From: Flavobacterium sp.
Lineage (GTDB): Bacteria > Bacteroidota > Bacteroidia > Flavobacteriales > Flavobacteriaceae
NCBI RefSeq assembly: GCF_039595935.1
Contig: NZ_JBCNKR010000006.1
Location: 2,824,001-2,888,000, forward strand
DNA length: 64,000 nucleotides
Direction of reading: 5' to 3'
The notes under the pieces were generated by a model. It ran no database searches and was not told the DNA's origin. It saw nothing but the letters and a program-made list of their open reading frames with translations. The first letter of the stretch is position 1. The number at the start of each line of letters is the position of its first letter. Positions 41,211 through 51,256 of this stretch are shown in pieces. The translations under genes and the position numbers were made by a program.

Positions 41211-44200
41211 TTAAGACGGAAAATATACACTCATAATGGTGCCTTCATTCACTTTACTTGCAGCTTTAATAAAGCCATTATGATTCGAGACTATTTTTTT
41301 TACCAACGTTAAACCCAGCCCGCTTCCTTCATATTGATCTTTACTGTGCAGTCTGTAAAAAGGATCAAAAATACGGTTTGCAAAATCCTGACTAAAACCA
41401 ATACCATTATCACTTACATTAATTTTAACGTACTTGTTTTCAGGACTTCCGCCAAGTTCTGCTATTTCTGCATCCGAAGCTTTTAAGGTTTCTATTTTGA
41501 TTTCGGGCGCAATATTTTCTTTAGAATATTTTATAGAATTTAAAATCAAATTGGTAAGTAACTGCTGAATTTGAAAACCAATTCCGTTTACTGAATTTTC
41601 AGTTAGATTTACTTCAACAAGCGCTTTCTTTTCTTCGATCGAATCTTTTATGTCGTTGATTGTTTTTTTGAAAAGCAGATTCAAATCGGTTTTTTTAAAC
41701 TTTTTCTCGGCAAAATTTATTCGCGAATAATTAATAAGATCGGCAACCAGCTGACTCATATTTTTTGCCGAAATCATGGCGCGTTTTAAATTATGTTTTC
41801 CATCTTCAGACAATGCATTTTCTTTTTCAAAAATACGATGACAAAGCATATGAATTTTATTAAGCGGTTCCTGAAGATCGTGACTCGCCGCCGAAGTAAA
41901 ATTTTCTAACTGTTCATTATAAATCTGTAGTTCCGCATTTCTTTTATTTAGAAGTTCATTCGCAGCAATTAAATCTGTAATGTCTTCAAATGCAAGTAGA
42001 ATCATTCCGTCTTGTTTCGAGTTTTGAATCAAACGTGCATTTACCATCAATGTTTTTCTGTCAGTTTCGCTGCATACAATTTCCAGTTTATAATCTTCGA
42101 TAGTCTGCTTCTGAATAATCATTTTAAAGATCAAATCCTTAAATTCCGGAATATCCCATTGGCATTTTCCAATTTCAAAAAACGAAAATCCTTCCGTTTC
42201 TTTTTCAGTTGTTGTAAAGTATTTGTAAAACGCCGGATTGGCACTTTTTACATTATAATCCTTATCAATAATAATCAAAGGTTCTCTAATCGTTTCTACA
42301 ATAGATTCGGCATAATAACGCATCGAAAGCAATTGTTCCTGACGGTCCAAAAGTTCGTCATTGGTGCACATTAATTCCTGATTATTAGACTGAAGTTCTT
42401 CTGTAGAAGTTTCCAGTTCTTCATTCATAGCCTGAAGTTCTTCCGTGCTGCTTAATAATTCTTCGTTTGTAGTCTGCAGTTCTTCAAAGGCGATTTGCTG
42501 ATCTTCTGTAACACGTTTTATATCTTCACGCAATTGCAATAATTCTCTTTCAAGTTCAGCAATTCGAAGCTGATCGGCATTTTTTTTGTTTTGTTTCGAA
42601 TTCGAATCTGTTTCAGGAAGCGGGTTTTTATGAAAAAGAACCATCAAATGATCTTCATCGTTTGAAAGCGTCAAAATTTCAAAAGAAGCCTGATAATTCT
42701 GGTCTTTTACAGAAAGATTTTCCTGAATGATATTCTCTTTATTTTTTTTGATTTCAGAAATTGCATTACGAAGTTCAAAACTAATGCCTTCGCGCGCCAT
42801 TTTCAGAATATTAAAATTCGGTCTTCCCGGTGCTGGCAGCAAAAATGGAGTTGTATCTCCATGAAAATGAATAATTTCCAGATATTCATTAATAATAACA
42901 CTTGCCGGCGTATATCTTGAAAACAAAATATCATCAGCAATTTTTCTAAAATCACCTTCTGGATTATTATCAAATGTTTTGATTTTTTGCGGAACATTAT
43001 TGTAAGCTGGTTTAAAAGCCTGCGGAACATAACGTGCTGGCGCAAATTTCTTGGCGTAAATTTTATCTTGTTTTACAACGGTATCAAATAAATGCTGGGC
43101 ATTGTTGGCTGATTCTGATTTTCCTAGAAATAAAAATCCTTTTTCTTTTAACGAATAATGAAAAGAACTTAACACTTTTTCCTGCAGAAATGAATCAAAA
43201 TAAATCATCACATTTCGGCATGAAACCAAATCAATTCGGGCAAATGGCGGATCTTTGATAAAGTTATGCGTAGCAAAAATGCACATATCGCGAATTACTT
43301 TATTTACGTGATAATTTCCGTCGCGTTTTGTAAAATAATGTTCTAATCTCGTTTCTGAAATGTGCTGAATATCCTGAGCAGAATACATGGCAGATCTGGC
43401 TTTAGCAATAGATTTTTCGGATATATCTGATGCAAAAATCTGAACTTTAAGATCTTTTATGTTATTTTGAGATAAATACTCGCAAATAACAATGGCAAGA
43501 GAATAGGCTTCTTCGCCAGTTGAACAACCCGGAACCCAGACACGTAAAGTATTGTTGACAGAATTTTGAATTAACTGCGGAAATACATTTTTTGAAAGTG
43601 ATTCAAAAGAATCTTCGTCTCTAAAAAAGTAGGTTACCGGAATCAATAAATCATTAAATAACAATTCCTGCTCGTTTTTATCAATGCGAAGAATATTATA
43701 ATAATCAGAAATGGTTTCTTTTTTTAAAACCAGCATTCGGCGTGTAATACGTCTTATTATCGTAGGCTGTTTGTAATGAAAAAAGTCATTTCCGGTTTTC
43801 TGTAAAACAAGATTCAAAATCTGATTGAGTACATTTTCTTCTTTTTTGGGAATATTTTCTTCTTCGCTGTAAGCGTGATTGTTAAGATAACTTTTATGGA
43901 TGTTTGCTATTTGTAAAACAATGTTTTCAGGAGCCAAAATAAAATCGGCAGCATCAGCATCAATGGCATTTTGAGGCATTGCTTTATAAACGGCATTCTC
44001 CGGATTCTGTACAATGGTAACACCGCCAAATTCCTTTATTTTCTTCAACCCGTTTGTACCGTCAAACGAAGTTCCCGAAAGAACAATACCAATAGCAAAA
44101 CTTTTATATACCAGAGCAATGGCTTCTAAAGAAATATCAATGTTTTTACTGATTTTGTCAATGCGTTTTATAGCATGCATTTTCAAAACACCTTCTTCTG

Positions 44201-44489
44201 CAAGCAGATAATTATTTTCAGGTACAATATAAATATGATTCGGCTGAAAATTAATTTCGCTGATGATTTCCACAACCGGAATTTTTGCCGAAAGTGTTAA
44301 GACTTCTTTTAAATTATCTGATTGCTCTGCGGCTAAATGCTGTAATACAACATACGCAGTTCCAGAATCTTCGGGAATTTGCGAAACGATGGTTTGTAAA
44401 GCCTTTATTTCGCCCGTAGAACCTGCAATTGCTGTTATTGGGAAATTTGGAGAAATATTTTCAGTTTGAATTGTATTTTGTAAAGTCAT
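41211..44489 (-). CDS. CheB-CheR-PAS-histidine kinase hybrid, catalytically complete
   Basis: 1092 residues from the ATG at 44489; an extension of 21 codons upstream is open but unlike coding sequence. The CheB methylesterase has its triad Ser24 (IAGSTGE), His51 (LQHLAAEQ) and Asp143 (LSGTSFDGTNG). CheR (about 215-490) has VWVPGCSTGEEAYSLAIVI. A long coiled coil (EELQTTNEELLSSTEELQAM) and PAS domains precede a kinase with His870 (AASHDLQEPLNK), an N box, DNGIGF and GSGLGLTLV. The C-terminal receiver is absent, so phosphate must go to a separate protein. Hybrids like this control stress responses. It is paralogous to the 37299 gene, separated by 672 bases. Confidence 0.92.
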   Translation of the reverse strand: MTLQNTIQTENISPNFPITAIAGSTGEIKALQTIVSQIPEDSGTAYVVLQHLAAEQSDNLKEVLTLSAKIPVVEIISEINFQPNHIYIVPENNYLLAEEGVLKMHAIKRIDKISKNIDISLEAIALVYKSFAIGIVLSGTSFDGTNGLKKIKEFGGVTIVQNPENAVYKAMPQNAIDADAADFILAPENIVLQIANIHKSYLNNHAYSEEENIPKKEENVLNQILNLVLQKTGNDFFHYKQPTIIRRITRRMLVLKKETISDYYNILRIDKNEQELLFNDLLIPVTYFFRDEDSFESLSKNVFPQLIQNSVNNTLRVWVPGCSTGEEAYSLAIVICEYLSQNNIKDLKVQIFASDISEKSIAKARSAMYSAQDIQHISETRLEHYFTKRDGNYHVNKVIRDMCIFATHNFIKDPPFARIDLVSCRNVMIYFDSFLQEKVLSSFHYSLKEKGFLFLGKSESANNAQHLFDTVVKQDKIYAKKFAPARYVPQAFKPAYNNVPQKIKTFDNNPEGDFRKIADDILFSRYTPASVIINEYLEIIHFHGDTTPFLLPAPGRPNFNILKMAREGISFELRNAISEIKKNKENIIQENLSVKDQNYQASFEILTLSNDEDHLMVLFHKNPLPETDSNSKQNKKNADQLRIAELERELLQLREDIKRVTEDQQIAFEELQTTNEELLSSTEELQAMNEELETSTEELQSNNQELMCTNDELLDRQEQLLSMRYYAESIVETIREPLIIIDKDYNVKSANPAFYKYFTTTEKETEGFSFFEIGKCQWDIPEFKDLIFKMIIQKQTIEDYKLEIVCSETDRKTLMVNARLIQNSKQDGMILLAFEDITDLIAANELLNKRNAELQIYNEQLENFTSAASHDLQEPLNKIHMLCHRIFEKENALSEDGKHNLKRAMISAKNMSQLVADLINYSRINFAEKKFKKTDLNLLFKKTINDIKDSIEEKKALVEVNLTENSVNGIGFQIQQLLTNLILNSIKYSKENIAPEIKIETLKASDAEIAELGGSPENKYVKINVSDNGIGFSQDFANRIFDPFYRLHSKDQYEGSGLGLTLVKKIVSNHNGFIKAASKVNEGTIMSVYFPS

Positions 44490-44620
44490 TATATATAGTG
44501 TAATGAGGTACGAATTACGGACAATCTTTTGCAGTATTAGTAATTCTTTCACTAATATACTACAATTTTTAACTTATGCCTTTTAATTTTTTCTGAAATG
44601 AATTTCTATATTTTTCTTTT

Positions 44621-45379
44621 TTAAATAATTTGCAAATGCGGTCTGATTTGCATGCTTACAATATCGCAGCGTTTTGGCTGTGATAAACAGAACAAAACAC
44701 TCATGGCAATATCTTCTGCTTCAAGCATTTCCATTTTTTCTATTTTTTCCTGCTGCACTTCTTTCGGGTCCGGCTGCATATCACTTGTTACGGCTCCGGG
44801 CTCTACATGCGAAACTTTAATACCAAGCGGATTTATTTCTTTTCGAAGTGCCGTGCTAAAACCTCTGATTGCAGTTTTAGTGGAAACATAAATTACACCT
44901 GTTTTTTCTTTTACCTCAGCACTCATAGAACCAATGTTGATGATATGTCCGGATTTTTGCTCTTTCATTCGATTAACAGATTCTTTTGCAAAAGCGATAT
45001 AACCCAGAATATTGGTTTCTAAAATGTATTTCCAGTCTTCATAATCGCCTTCAATAATACCTTTTGCGGGCAAAGCGGCATTATTAATCAGGATATCAAT
45101 ACCGCCGAGAACGCTGTCCACTTTTTCCCAAATCATATCAATGTCTTCTTTTTTGGTAATATCAGCGCTTACGCCAAAAATTTCACCTGTAAAAGATTTT
45201 GTTTTGATGTCTTGGATAGCAGTATTAAAATCATTTTCATCTCTTCCAAAGATGAAAACGCGTCCGCCAAGCGAGACTAAAAGTTCTGCAATAGCTTTTC
45301 CAATTCCGGTTGTACCGCCGGTTACTACAATTCTTTTTTGATTAATGTTTTGTCCAAAGTAGTTTGATATGTTTTCCAT
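44621..45379 (-). CDS. Short-chain dehydrogenase/reductase
   Basis: 252 residues, classical SDR. The cofactor loop VTGGTTGIGKAIAELL, the LINNAALPAKG segment, catalytic Ser (NIGSMSAEV) and the YVSTKTAI Tyr-x3-Lys are all present. A PEVEPGAVTSDMQ-like end loop (HVEPGAVTSDMQPDP) is also typical. It is last of a three-gene minus-strand set (47568 to 44621) with an NAD(P)H flavin-type reductase and an FAD/Rieske enzyme, with gaps of 21 and 8 bases. Together they suggest a small redox detoxification operon. The substrate is unknown. Confidence 0.9.
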   Translation of the reverse strand: MENISNYFGQNINQKRIVVTGGTTGIGKAIAELLVSLGGRVFIFGRDENDFNTAIQDIKTKSFTGEIFGVSADITKKEDIDMIWEKVDSVLGGIDILINNAALPAKGIIEGDYEDWKYILETNILGYIAFAKESVNRMKEQKSGHIINIGSMSAEVKEKTGVIYVSTKTAIRGFSTALRKEINPLGIKVSHVEPGAVTSDMQPDPKEVQQEKIEKMEMLEAEDIAMSVLFCLSQPKRCDIVSMQIRPHLQII

Positions 45380-45400
45380 AGATTTTATAATTATGAGATT

Positions 45401-45979
45401 TTATTTCGTTGCTTTTTTCAAAGATTCGGCCATTGCCAGTGCGTCTTTGTGATACATTCTTTTATAATATTTCTGCAATTGTGATTTCGTTTTTTTGGCA
45501 TCTTTAGAATGTCCTTCCCAAATAACCCCAAGTGAAGTATAGGGTGGAACCGTAACGCCAATTGAACAGAAGAAATTAGCAATATTTCCCGTGATATGTT
45601 CCACTCCGTCGGAATCGCCGGTTACAATTACGCCGCCAATTTTTCCGTCAAGCGGAGAATCTTTACCCGAAAGAATAATGTCATAAACTTCATCCAGACG
45701 TTCGATACAACGCTGTAATTCAGAAGAATGATTGTTCCACCAAATAGGTGTAGCAAACAAAAGAATTTTGGCATCCAGAATTTTTTGATAGATTTCCGGC
45801 CAATCATCTTTTTTGTTCATGTGCGTGTAAGTTCCTGAAACAATATGATGGTTTGCCAGCCGAATTACTTCAAAATCAATTTTTTGTTCCGAAAGATATT
45901 CACCGAAAAAATCGACTAAAGCTTCGGTATTAGAACGGCCTTTGTTTTTTAAGGTAGCCAAAAGTATAATCGCTTTCAT
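45401..45979 (-). CDS. NAD(P)H-dependent FMN reductase/flavodoxin-fold oxidoreductase
   Basis: 192 residues. MKAIILLATLKNKGRSNTEA is the phosphate-binding loop of the flavodoxin-like FMN_red family. The middle has ILLFATPIWWNNHSSELQRC, the flavin-contact strand, and GGVIVTGDSDGVEHITGNIA follows. The family reduces flavins, quinones or nitro compounds with NAD(P)H in the cytoplasm. It lies between the FAD/Rieske gene (8-base gap) and an SDR (21-base gap), all in the same direction. Confidence 0.88.
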   Translation of the reverse strand: MKAIILLATLKNKGRSNTEALVDFFGEYLSEQKIDFEVIRLANHHIVSGTYTHMNKKDDWPEIYQKILDAKILLFATPIWWNNHSSELQRCIERLDEVYDIILSGKDSPLDGKIGGVIVTGDSDGVEHITGNIANFFCSIGVTVPPYTSLGVIWEGHSKDAKKTKSQLQKYYKRMYHKDALAMAESLKKATK

Positions 45980-45987
45980 ATTCCAGT

Positions 45988-47568
45988 TTATTTAACTTCA
46001 ATTTTGTGTAAATTGTTTTCTGCAGGTCCATTTGTAACCGTTCCGTCGGTCGCAAATCTTGAGCCGTGGCACGGACAGTCGAATGTTTTTTCGTCTGAAT
46101 TCCATTTTACGATACAGCCTAAATGCGGACAAACGGCAGAAAAAGCCTGAAGTGTATTATCATAATCACGATAAACCGCTATTTTTTTTGTTCCTGCGGT
46201 AAGAATTCCGCCGTCACCAGCTTTTAAATCTGCTGTATTTTTTAAGTCAGATGCTTTAATCCAGTCCAGATATTGAGATGCCATATTTCCTGCTTCTTTT
46301 ATAAAGTCTCCAAAAGCTTTGAAAGTAATTCGGGACGGATTGTACAAATCTTCCCATTTGTTTTTAATGCCTGTAATCTGATCGGTAATAATCATTGCCC
46401 CAATCGTGGCGTGTGTCATACCATTTCCGGAATCACCTGTAATGATATAAATATTTTTATCTCCTGGATTTCTTCCCATAAAACCTAAAGAATCATAAGG
46501 TTCTATAACTTGTCCAGACCATTTATAACTGATATCATCTATCATAGGAAAATATTGTTTTGTCCAGACAGCCAATCTTTCGTAACGTTCTGCTTCAGAA
46601 ATCCCTTCTTCATCAGCTTGTCCTGTTTTATGGTCTTCGCCGCCTGAAATCAATAAGTCGTACTGGTCATCAAAACTTTGTAAACGGACATAATGATAAG
46701 GCTGTGAAACCCATTTGGACTTTACATCTCCGGTATCCCACCAGAGTGCATACGGTAAAGAACCTTTAGGAATCTTAGCGCCAATTACATAAGTGCGATA
46801 GGCATGTTGTTTGGTATGCATGGTAAGAATGTCATTGACAGGCGTATTGGTTGCCACGACAATATGTTTTGCATTAAAATTGAAACCATTGACTGAAGCT
46901 CCTTCTTTCGTAATATTATCGGCATGTGCTTCAGTGTAAATGGTTCCACCGAGAGCAATTATAGCTTCGGCAAGCCCTTTTAAATAGTGTAAGATGTGAA
47001 ATTGAGCCTGATTCTTAAATTCAATTGATCTTTGATTTTCTGTTCCGCTTAAAAAAGGAGTATCCGGAAGCAGAGAAGTATCTAGTCCCGCATTAATTGT
47101 AGCTTGAAATTCTTTATCCAGGTTGTTTTCTTTGTCATTAGGATGGAGAAATAAATATCCGTTAACTCTTTTAAAATCACAGTTAATATTTAAATCCGTG
47201 ACTATTTTTTCTATTTCATCAATAGCTGCAGTATGGCTTTCGGCGGCGAGTTTGGCATTTTCTTTACCAAAAGTATTTTCAATATAATAATAACGATCGT
47301 CGAGAGCACAGGTTAAATGGGCTGTAGTTCGTCCTGTTTCACCGCTTCCTAAAAAGCCATCCTCAACCAGAACTACTTTTTTTCTGGCTTTTAAAAGTTT
47401 GTACGCTGTGGTAAGTCCGGCAATTCCGCCGCCAATTATAAGTACTTCTGTTGAAATATTTTGAGAAGGTTTATCAAAAGCTAAAATTGAGGTGGTGTCA
47501 ATCCAAAAAGAAACATTATCTCCAGAAGTAATGCTTCCTTCATTTATTTTGTCTGCTGCTTCATCCAT
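45988..47568 (-). CDS. FAD-dependent oxidoreductase with C-terminal Rieske 2Fe-2S domain
   Basis: 526 residues from the ATG at 47568 (the frame extends 20 codons further, but that looks non-coding). The dinucleotide fold is at about residues 40-75 (EVLIIGGGIAGLTTAYKLLK), with a DAO-type FAD domain up to about 410. The C-terminal 90 residues are a Rieske domain: CPHLGC, then CPCHGSRF, the Cys-x-His and Cys-x2-His ligand pairs. Such fusions are seen in stress regions of many bacteria, where they may relate to amine or glycine oxidation, but the substrate is not settled. It is first of a three-gene operon and divergent from the zinc alcohol dehydrogenase. Confidence 0.9.
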   Translation of the reverse strand: MDEAADKINEGSITSGDNVSFWIDTTSILAFDKPSQNISTEVLIIGGGIAGLTTAYKLLKARKKVVLVEDGFLGSGETGRTTAHLTCALDDRYYYIENTFGKENAKLAAESHTAAIDEIEKIVTDLNINCDFKRVNGYLFLHPNDKENNLDKEFQATINAGLDTSLLPDTPFLSGTENQRSIEFKNQAQFHILHYLKGLAEAIIALGGTIYTEAHADNITKEGASVNGFNFNAKHIVVATNTPVNDILTMHTKQHAYRTYVIGAKIPKGSLPYALWWDTGDVKSKWVSQPYHYVRLQSFDDQYDLLISGGEDHKTGQADEEGISEAERYERLAVWTKQYFPMIDDISYKWSGQVIEPYDSLGFMGRNPGDKNIYIITGDSGNGMTHATIGAMIITDQITGIKNKWEDLYNPSRITFKAFGDFIKEAGNMASQYLDWIKASDLKNTADLKAGDGGILTAGTKKIAVYRDYDNTLQAFSAVCPHLGCIVKWNSDEKTFDCPCHGSRFATDGTVTNGPAENNLHKIEVK

Positions 47569-47768
47569 CTTGATTTTTTTTAAGATTTTAATAATTGAAT
47601 TGATTTTCAGTATCAAAGCTACTGACAACTAATATGGCTTTTTTACAGTTTTAGTTTTAATTTTTATAGGATTATCAGTCGTGTTTTATGTAAGATTGAT
47701 GAGAAATAGTATAAGTTTAACTTCTTTATTAATAGTTAATTAGCTGGAATTAATCTAAAATATTTATT

Positions 47769-48938
47769 ATGAAAGCAGCAGTTATACACGGTCCGGGCTC
47801 TATAAAATACGATACAGTCGATGATCCGATTTTAAAAGAAAAAGACGATATTATTTTGAAAGTTACTTCAACCGCAATCTGTGGATCTGACCTTCATATT
47901 TATTCTGGCGGATTTCCTCAGCCGAGACCAATGGTTTTGGGACATGAGTTTATGGGAATTGTCGAAGAAACAGGTTCTGCGGTTACTCATTTAAAAAGAG
48001 GCGATCGTGTTGTAGTTCCATTTCCGATTGCTTGTGGAAATTGTTTTTTCTGCAACCACGATGTTCCGGGAAATTGCGAACACAGTAATCCAGAACATTA
48101 TGGCCCTGAAGGCGGAATCACAACAGAAAAAGGAGGAGCGCTTTTTGGCTACACTGATCTTTACGGCGGTTATGATGGCGGACAGTCACAATATGTTCGC
48201 GTGCCGTATGCGAATTATGGACCAAGAATTGTTCCTGAAGATTTATCAGATGAGCAAGTTCTTTTTTTAACCGATATTTTTCCAACTGGTTATACGGGAG
48301 TTGATTGGGGAGAAGTGAAGGGAGGTGAAACAGTTGCTATTTTTGGTTCTGGCCCGGTTGGAATTATGGCAGCAAAAAGTGCCTGGCTTCGTGGTGCTTC
48401 GCAGGTTATTATTGTTGATACGCTGCAGTATCGATTGGATAAAGCACGAGTTACAACGGGTTCTACTACAATTCTTTGGGAAGATGGACCTAAAGAGGTT
48501 GTTGAACAAATTCGTGCACTTACACAAGGACGCGGTGCCGATGTTTGTATTGATGCAGTAGGTTTTGAACCAGACAGAAATTTAGGCGACAGAATTAAAG
48601 CGACAATTAATTTTGAAAAAGGTTCTATTAAAGTATTAGAAGCCTGTATGAGTGCCGTTCGCAGAAGCGGAATTGTTTCGGTTTTAGGAGTTTATCCTGT
48701 TAATTATGATAATTTTCCGCTGGGACAATTTTTTGATAAAGGAATTATCCTAAAAGGGGGTCAGGCTCCAGCACACAAACATATTGATAAATTACTGGAA
48801 TATGTGGTTCAGGGAAAAGTAAAACTAGATGATATTATTACACACAGAATGCCGCTTTCTGAAATTTCGCATGCTTACGATATTTTCAAAAAGAAAGAAG
48901 ACGGTTGCGTCAAAGTCGTTTTGGATCCGTGGAAATAA
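47769..48938 (+). CDS. Zinc-dependent alcohol dehydrogenase (formaldehyde-dehydrogenase-like)
   Basis: 389 residues, MDR superfamily. Catalytic zinc ligands are Cys in ICGSDLHIYSGG and His-Glu in LGHEFMGIV. The structural zinc site is CGNCFFCNHDVPGNC, four Cys. The NAD-binding Rossmann loop is FGSGPVGIMAAKSAWLRG. The long insertion with HSNPEHYGPEGG matches the glutathione-independent formaldehyde dehydrogenase-like subgroup, which is common in stress regions. It oxidises small alcohols or aldehydes with NAD. It is divergent from the FAD/Rieske operon and followed by a perfect palindromic terminator. Confidence 0.9.
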   Translation: MKAAVIHGPGSIKYDTVDDPILKEKDDIILKVTSTAICGSDLHIYSGGFPQPRPMVLGHEFMGIVEETGSAVTHLKRGDRVVVPFPIACGNCFFCNHDVPGNCEHSNPEHYGPEGGITTEKGGALFGYTDLYGGYDGGQSQYVRVPYANYGPRIVPEDLSDEQVLFLTDIFPTGYTGVDWGEVKGGETVAIFGSGPVGIMAAKSAWLRGASQVIIVDTLQYRLDKARVTTGSTTILWEDGPKEVVEQIRALTQGRGADVCIDAVGFEPDRNLGDRIKATINFEKGSIKVLEACMSAVRRSGIVSVLGVYPVNYDNFPLGQFFDKGIILKGGQAPAHKHIDKLLEYVVQGKVKLDDIITHRMPLSEISHAYDIFKKKEDGCVKVVLDPWK

Positions 48939-48941
48939 AAT

Positions 48942-48985
48942 AAAAAAGGATGAAATTCTAATCGATTAGAATTTCATCCTTTTTT
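48942..48985. terminator. 44-base perfect palindromic bidirectional terminator
   Basis: AAAAAAGGATGAAATTCTAA and its exact complement flank a central TCGA. The right end overlaps the last two bases of the convergent gene's stop region (48984). Runs of six A and six T on the two sides stop transcription from both the alcohol dehydrogenase and the opposite large gene. Confidence 0.92.
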
Positions 48986-51166
48986 AATATTTAATTTTAA
49001 AACTCCCTTTTCCTGAAATTTTATATTCGTGCATTTCAGAAGTCTTTTTAAATGCTTTTAAAATTTCATTTTCCTGAAACACCTTTGCCGTAATTTTTTT
49101 ATTTTCTACAGAAATAATTTTCAAATTGCATTGCATTTCTGGATTTCCATCCAATTTTATGGTCATCGTATTTTGTCTTTTAGAAGAAGAAATTACAGGA
49201 TAATCAACAAAAACCATTAAATCCTCATTCAGTTTTAGATATTGCCTCGGAACAACCGCAAAAGCCGATCCAACGCCATAAACTTCTTGTCCGACTTGTC
49301 CGCTTTTTTCCCAGCCTGTATATAAATCTTCAAGCGGAACCCAAAGATTGCGCTGAATTTCGCCTGTTTTTACTTCCTCAGAAATCATATCTTCCGGAAG
49401 TAATAAAGGATAATAATACGGAATTCGGTTTATAGCATATTTTACAAATTCAGGAATTAGAATTCGCAGTGCCGGTAAAATATCTATATCTTTTGCCTGC
49501 GTCATAAATTCAGATAAGGCGGCATAAACTTCCAATTCTTCGTATGCAGCAGTGTAGGGCGCATCATTTAAGGAAACATGGCAAAATAGTTATTGTAGTT
49601 TTTTCCAAATCCGTATTGGCAATCCCAAATCTGCATGTTTTTAAAGATCCCGGCAAGGCACATATAACTGGTTTTGAGATACAATTCTTCATTGGTAATT
49701 TTATATAATTCTAATAAAGCATTTGCAGCAAAGGCAGTATTATTGGCCTGATAAAAAATATCAAAACCGCATTGCGTCAGTTGTTTGGCTGCTTTTTTGG
49801 CTTCTTTTAAATACTTTTCCTCTTTTGTAAGTTCGTAAACCAAAAGCATTAAATGCGCATAAGCTCCTGGAACATCTTTTTCTCCGCCTTGCCCGGGCTG
49901 AGTTTCTTCTTTTATAATTTCAAAAGTTTCTACATTGTAAAAAACTGGCCATTCGTATTTAAAATGATGCGCGGCTTTTATAACAAAATCAATCGAATCC
50001 AGAACCAGTTTTTTAGCCGTTTCATTTCCCGAAAGGGCATAACGGGTTAAATTGATAAGCGGATGATGAAGATACCAGGAATCCATTGTGGTTTCTTTTT
50101 TCTGCTCTTCAGATTTGTCGAGTTTATCATGAAGCGCCGGAAGCCAACGGGTTATGCTTTTTATTTTTTCATCGTAAAAACTGCTTAATCCGCTTTCAAT
50201 ATCTTTTGATAAAGGTTCTTTTTTGCCGTTCCACTTTTCGTATTCTATTAACGGAATCAAAACGGCAAGTTGTACCATGCTTTCGGCCGGCGTTTCATAA
50301 TCGCATAAATACGCATTTAGATACGGAATTCCGTTGGTCTGTGTCCAGCATCCTTTATTATAATACAAATCGGTTATCGTATTTTGAGCAATTTCTGTCC
50401 AGTTATGATATTCAATTTCAGGATGTTGAATGTGTTTGTACACTAAAGCTAAATTCTCCAGAAAATCGATACAAAGTTTCGATGGATCATTTTTTATTTC
50501 TTCTCCCATTAAAACATACGCATCTGAAATGGTAAATGTTTTTCCTGCCGGAAGCGGTTCTTCGATCGCGGCCGGAAGCTGAAAACCAATTTCAGGCCAT
50601 GTTCCGCCAACGGTTTCTGCTAATGAAGTTTTGGTCGCTTCGCAATAATCTGAAATTGAAGTGAGATTTTGGAAGTAAAATAAATTGCTTTTTTTCGGAC
50701 TTATAATACTGGCATATAGAATTCCAGATCGTGTTCCAACCTGATGTAAATGTATTTTTCCGTTTGTATTTTCGATATTTCCGTTATCGGTTAAAGGCAG
50801 AATATCTCTCGGCCAAAACGGAATTAATAATGGTTTGTTTAATTTTAATGTGGTTTTAAAATGAAGTAAATGTGATTCGGTTTCAGGGAAATCAATTGTA
50901 ATTTCATATTCTCCTAATTCTGTTTTGAGATTGAGCCTGAAGTCATTTTCATTTTTAATTAAATCTTCGACTTCGAAACTGCTGTTTATGGCAAAGGCTG
51001 CCCGAAATGCCATTCTCTCTTTTTTCGGACCAATAACCACAATCCATACCGAATCATCGCAATTATATACTTCATAAATATAATTGCAGATTTCTTTGCT
51101 TATTAAAGCAGTACTATTGTCAATATCAGTTTGAGCTGTTATACTCCAGGGAGAAATTGTGTGCAT
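48984..51166 (-). pseudogene. Frameshifted large cytoplasmic protein (alpha/alpha-toroid-like), in two parts
   Basis: The first part (51166-49568, 532 residues) ends GKNYNNYFAMFP then stop. The second (49535-48984, 183 residues) lacks a good start and reads on in another frame as LNDAPYTAAYEELEVYAAL when traced upstream to 49570. One missing T near 49574 (CCTTAAATG instead of CCTTTAAATG) would fuse both into about 725 residues. The mid-region (about 270-560) has repeated helical hairpins (AYAHLMLLVYELTKEEKYLK), resembling six-hairpin toroid enzymes. No signal peptide. Family not recognised. It may be a sequencing error or genuine inactivation. Confidence 0.7.
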
Positions 51167-51184
51167 AGTTTTTTGTTTTTTTTA

Positions 51185-51250
51185 GTTTCAGGTTTCAAGT
51201 TTATACTTTGCGTATAAGTTCAGTTTAACCCGAAACTTGAAACCTGAAAC
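51185..51250. repeat. Hairpin with 18-bp perfect arms
   Basis: GTTTCAGGTTTCAAGTTT (51185-51202) and its exact complement (51233-51250) enclose a 30-base loop, in the 90-base spacer between the DUF6766 gene and the frameshifted gene. There is no strong T-tract. It is either a dispersed palindromic repeat or a transcript-stabilising hairpin. Confidence 0.7.
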
Positions 51251-51256
51251 AAATTT

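Noticed and set aside
44014..44469. Plus-strand ORFs opposite the CheB domain of the 41211 gene
   Set aside because: They are antisense shadows of a strongly conserved coding region.
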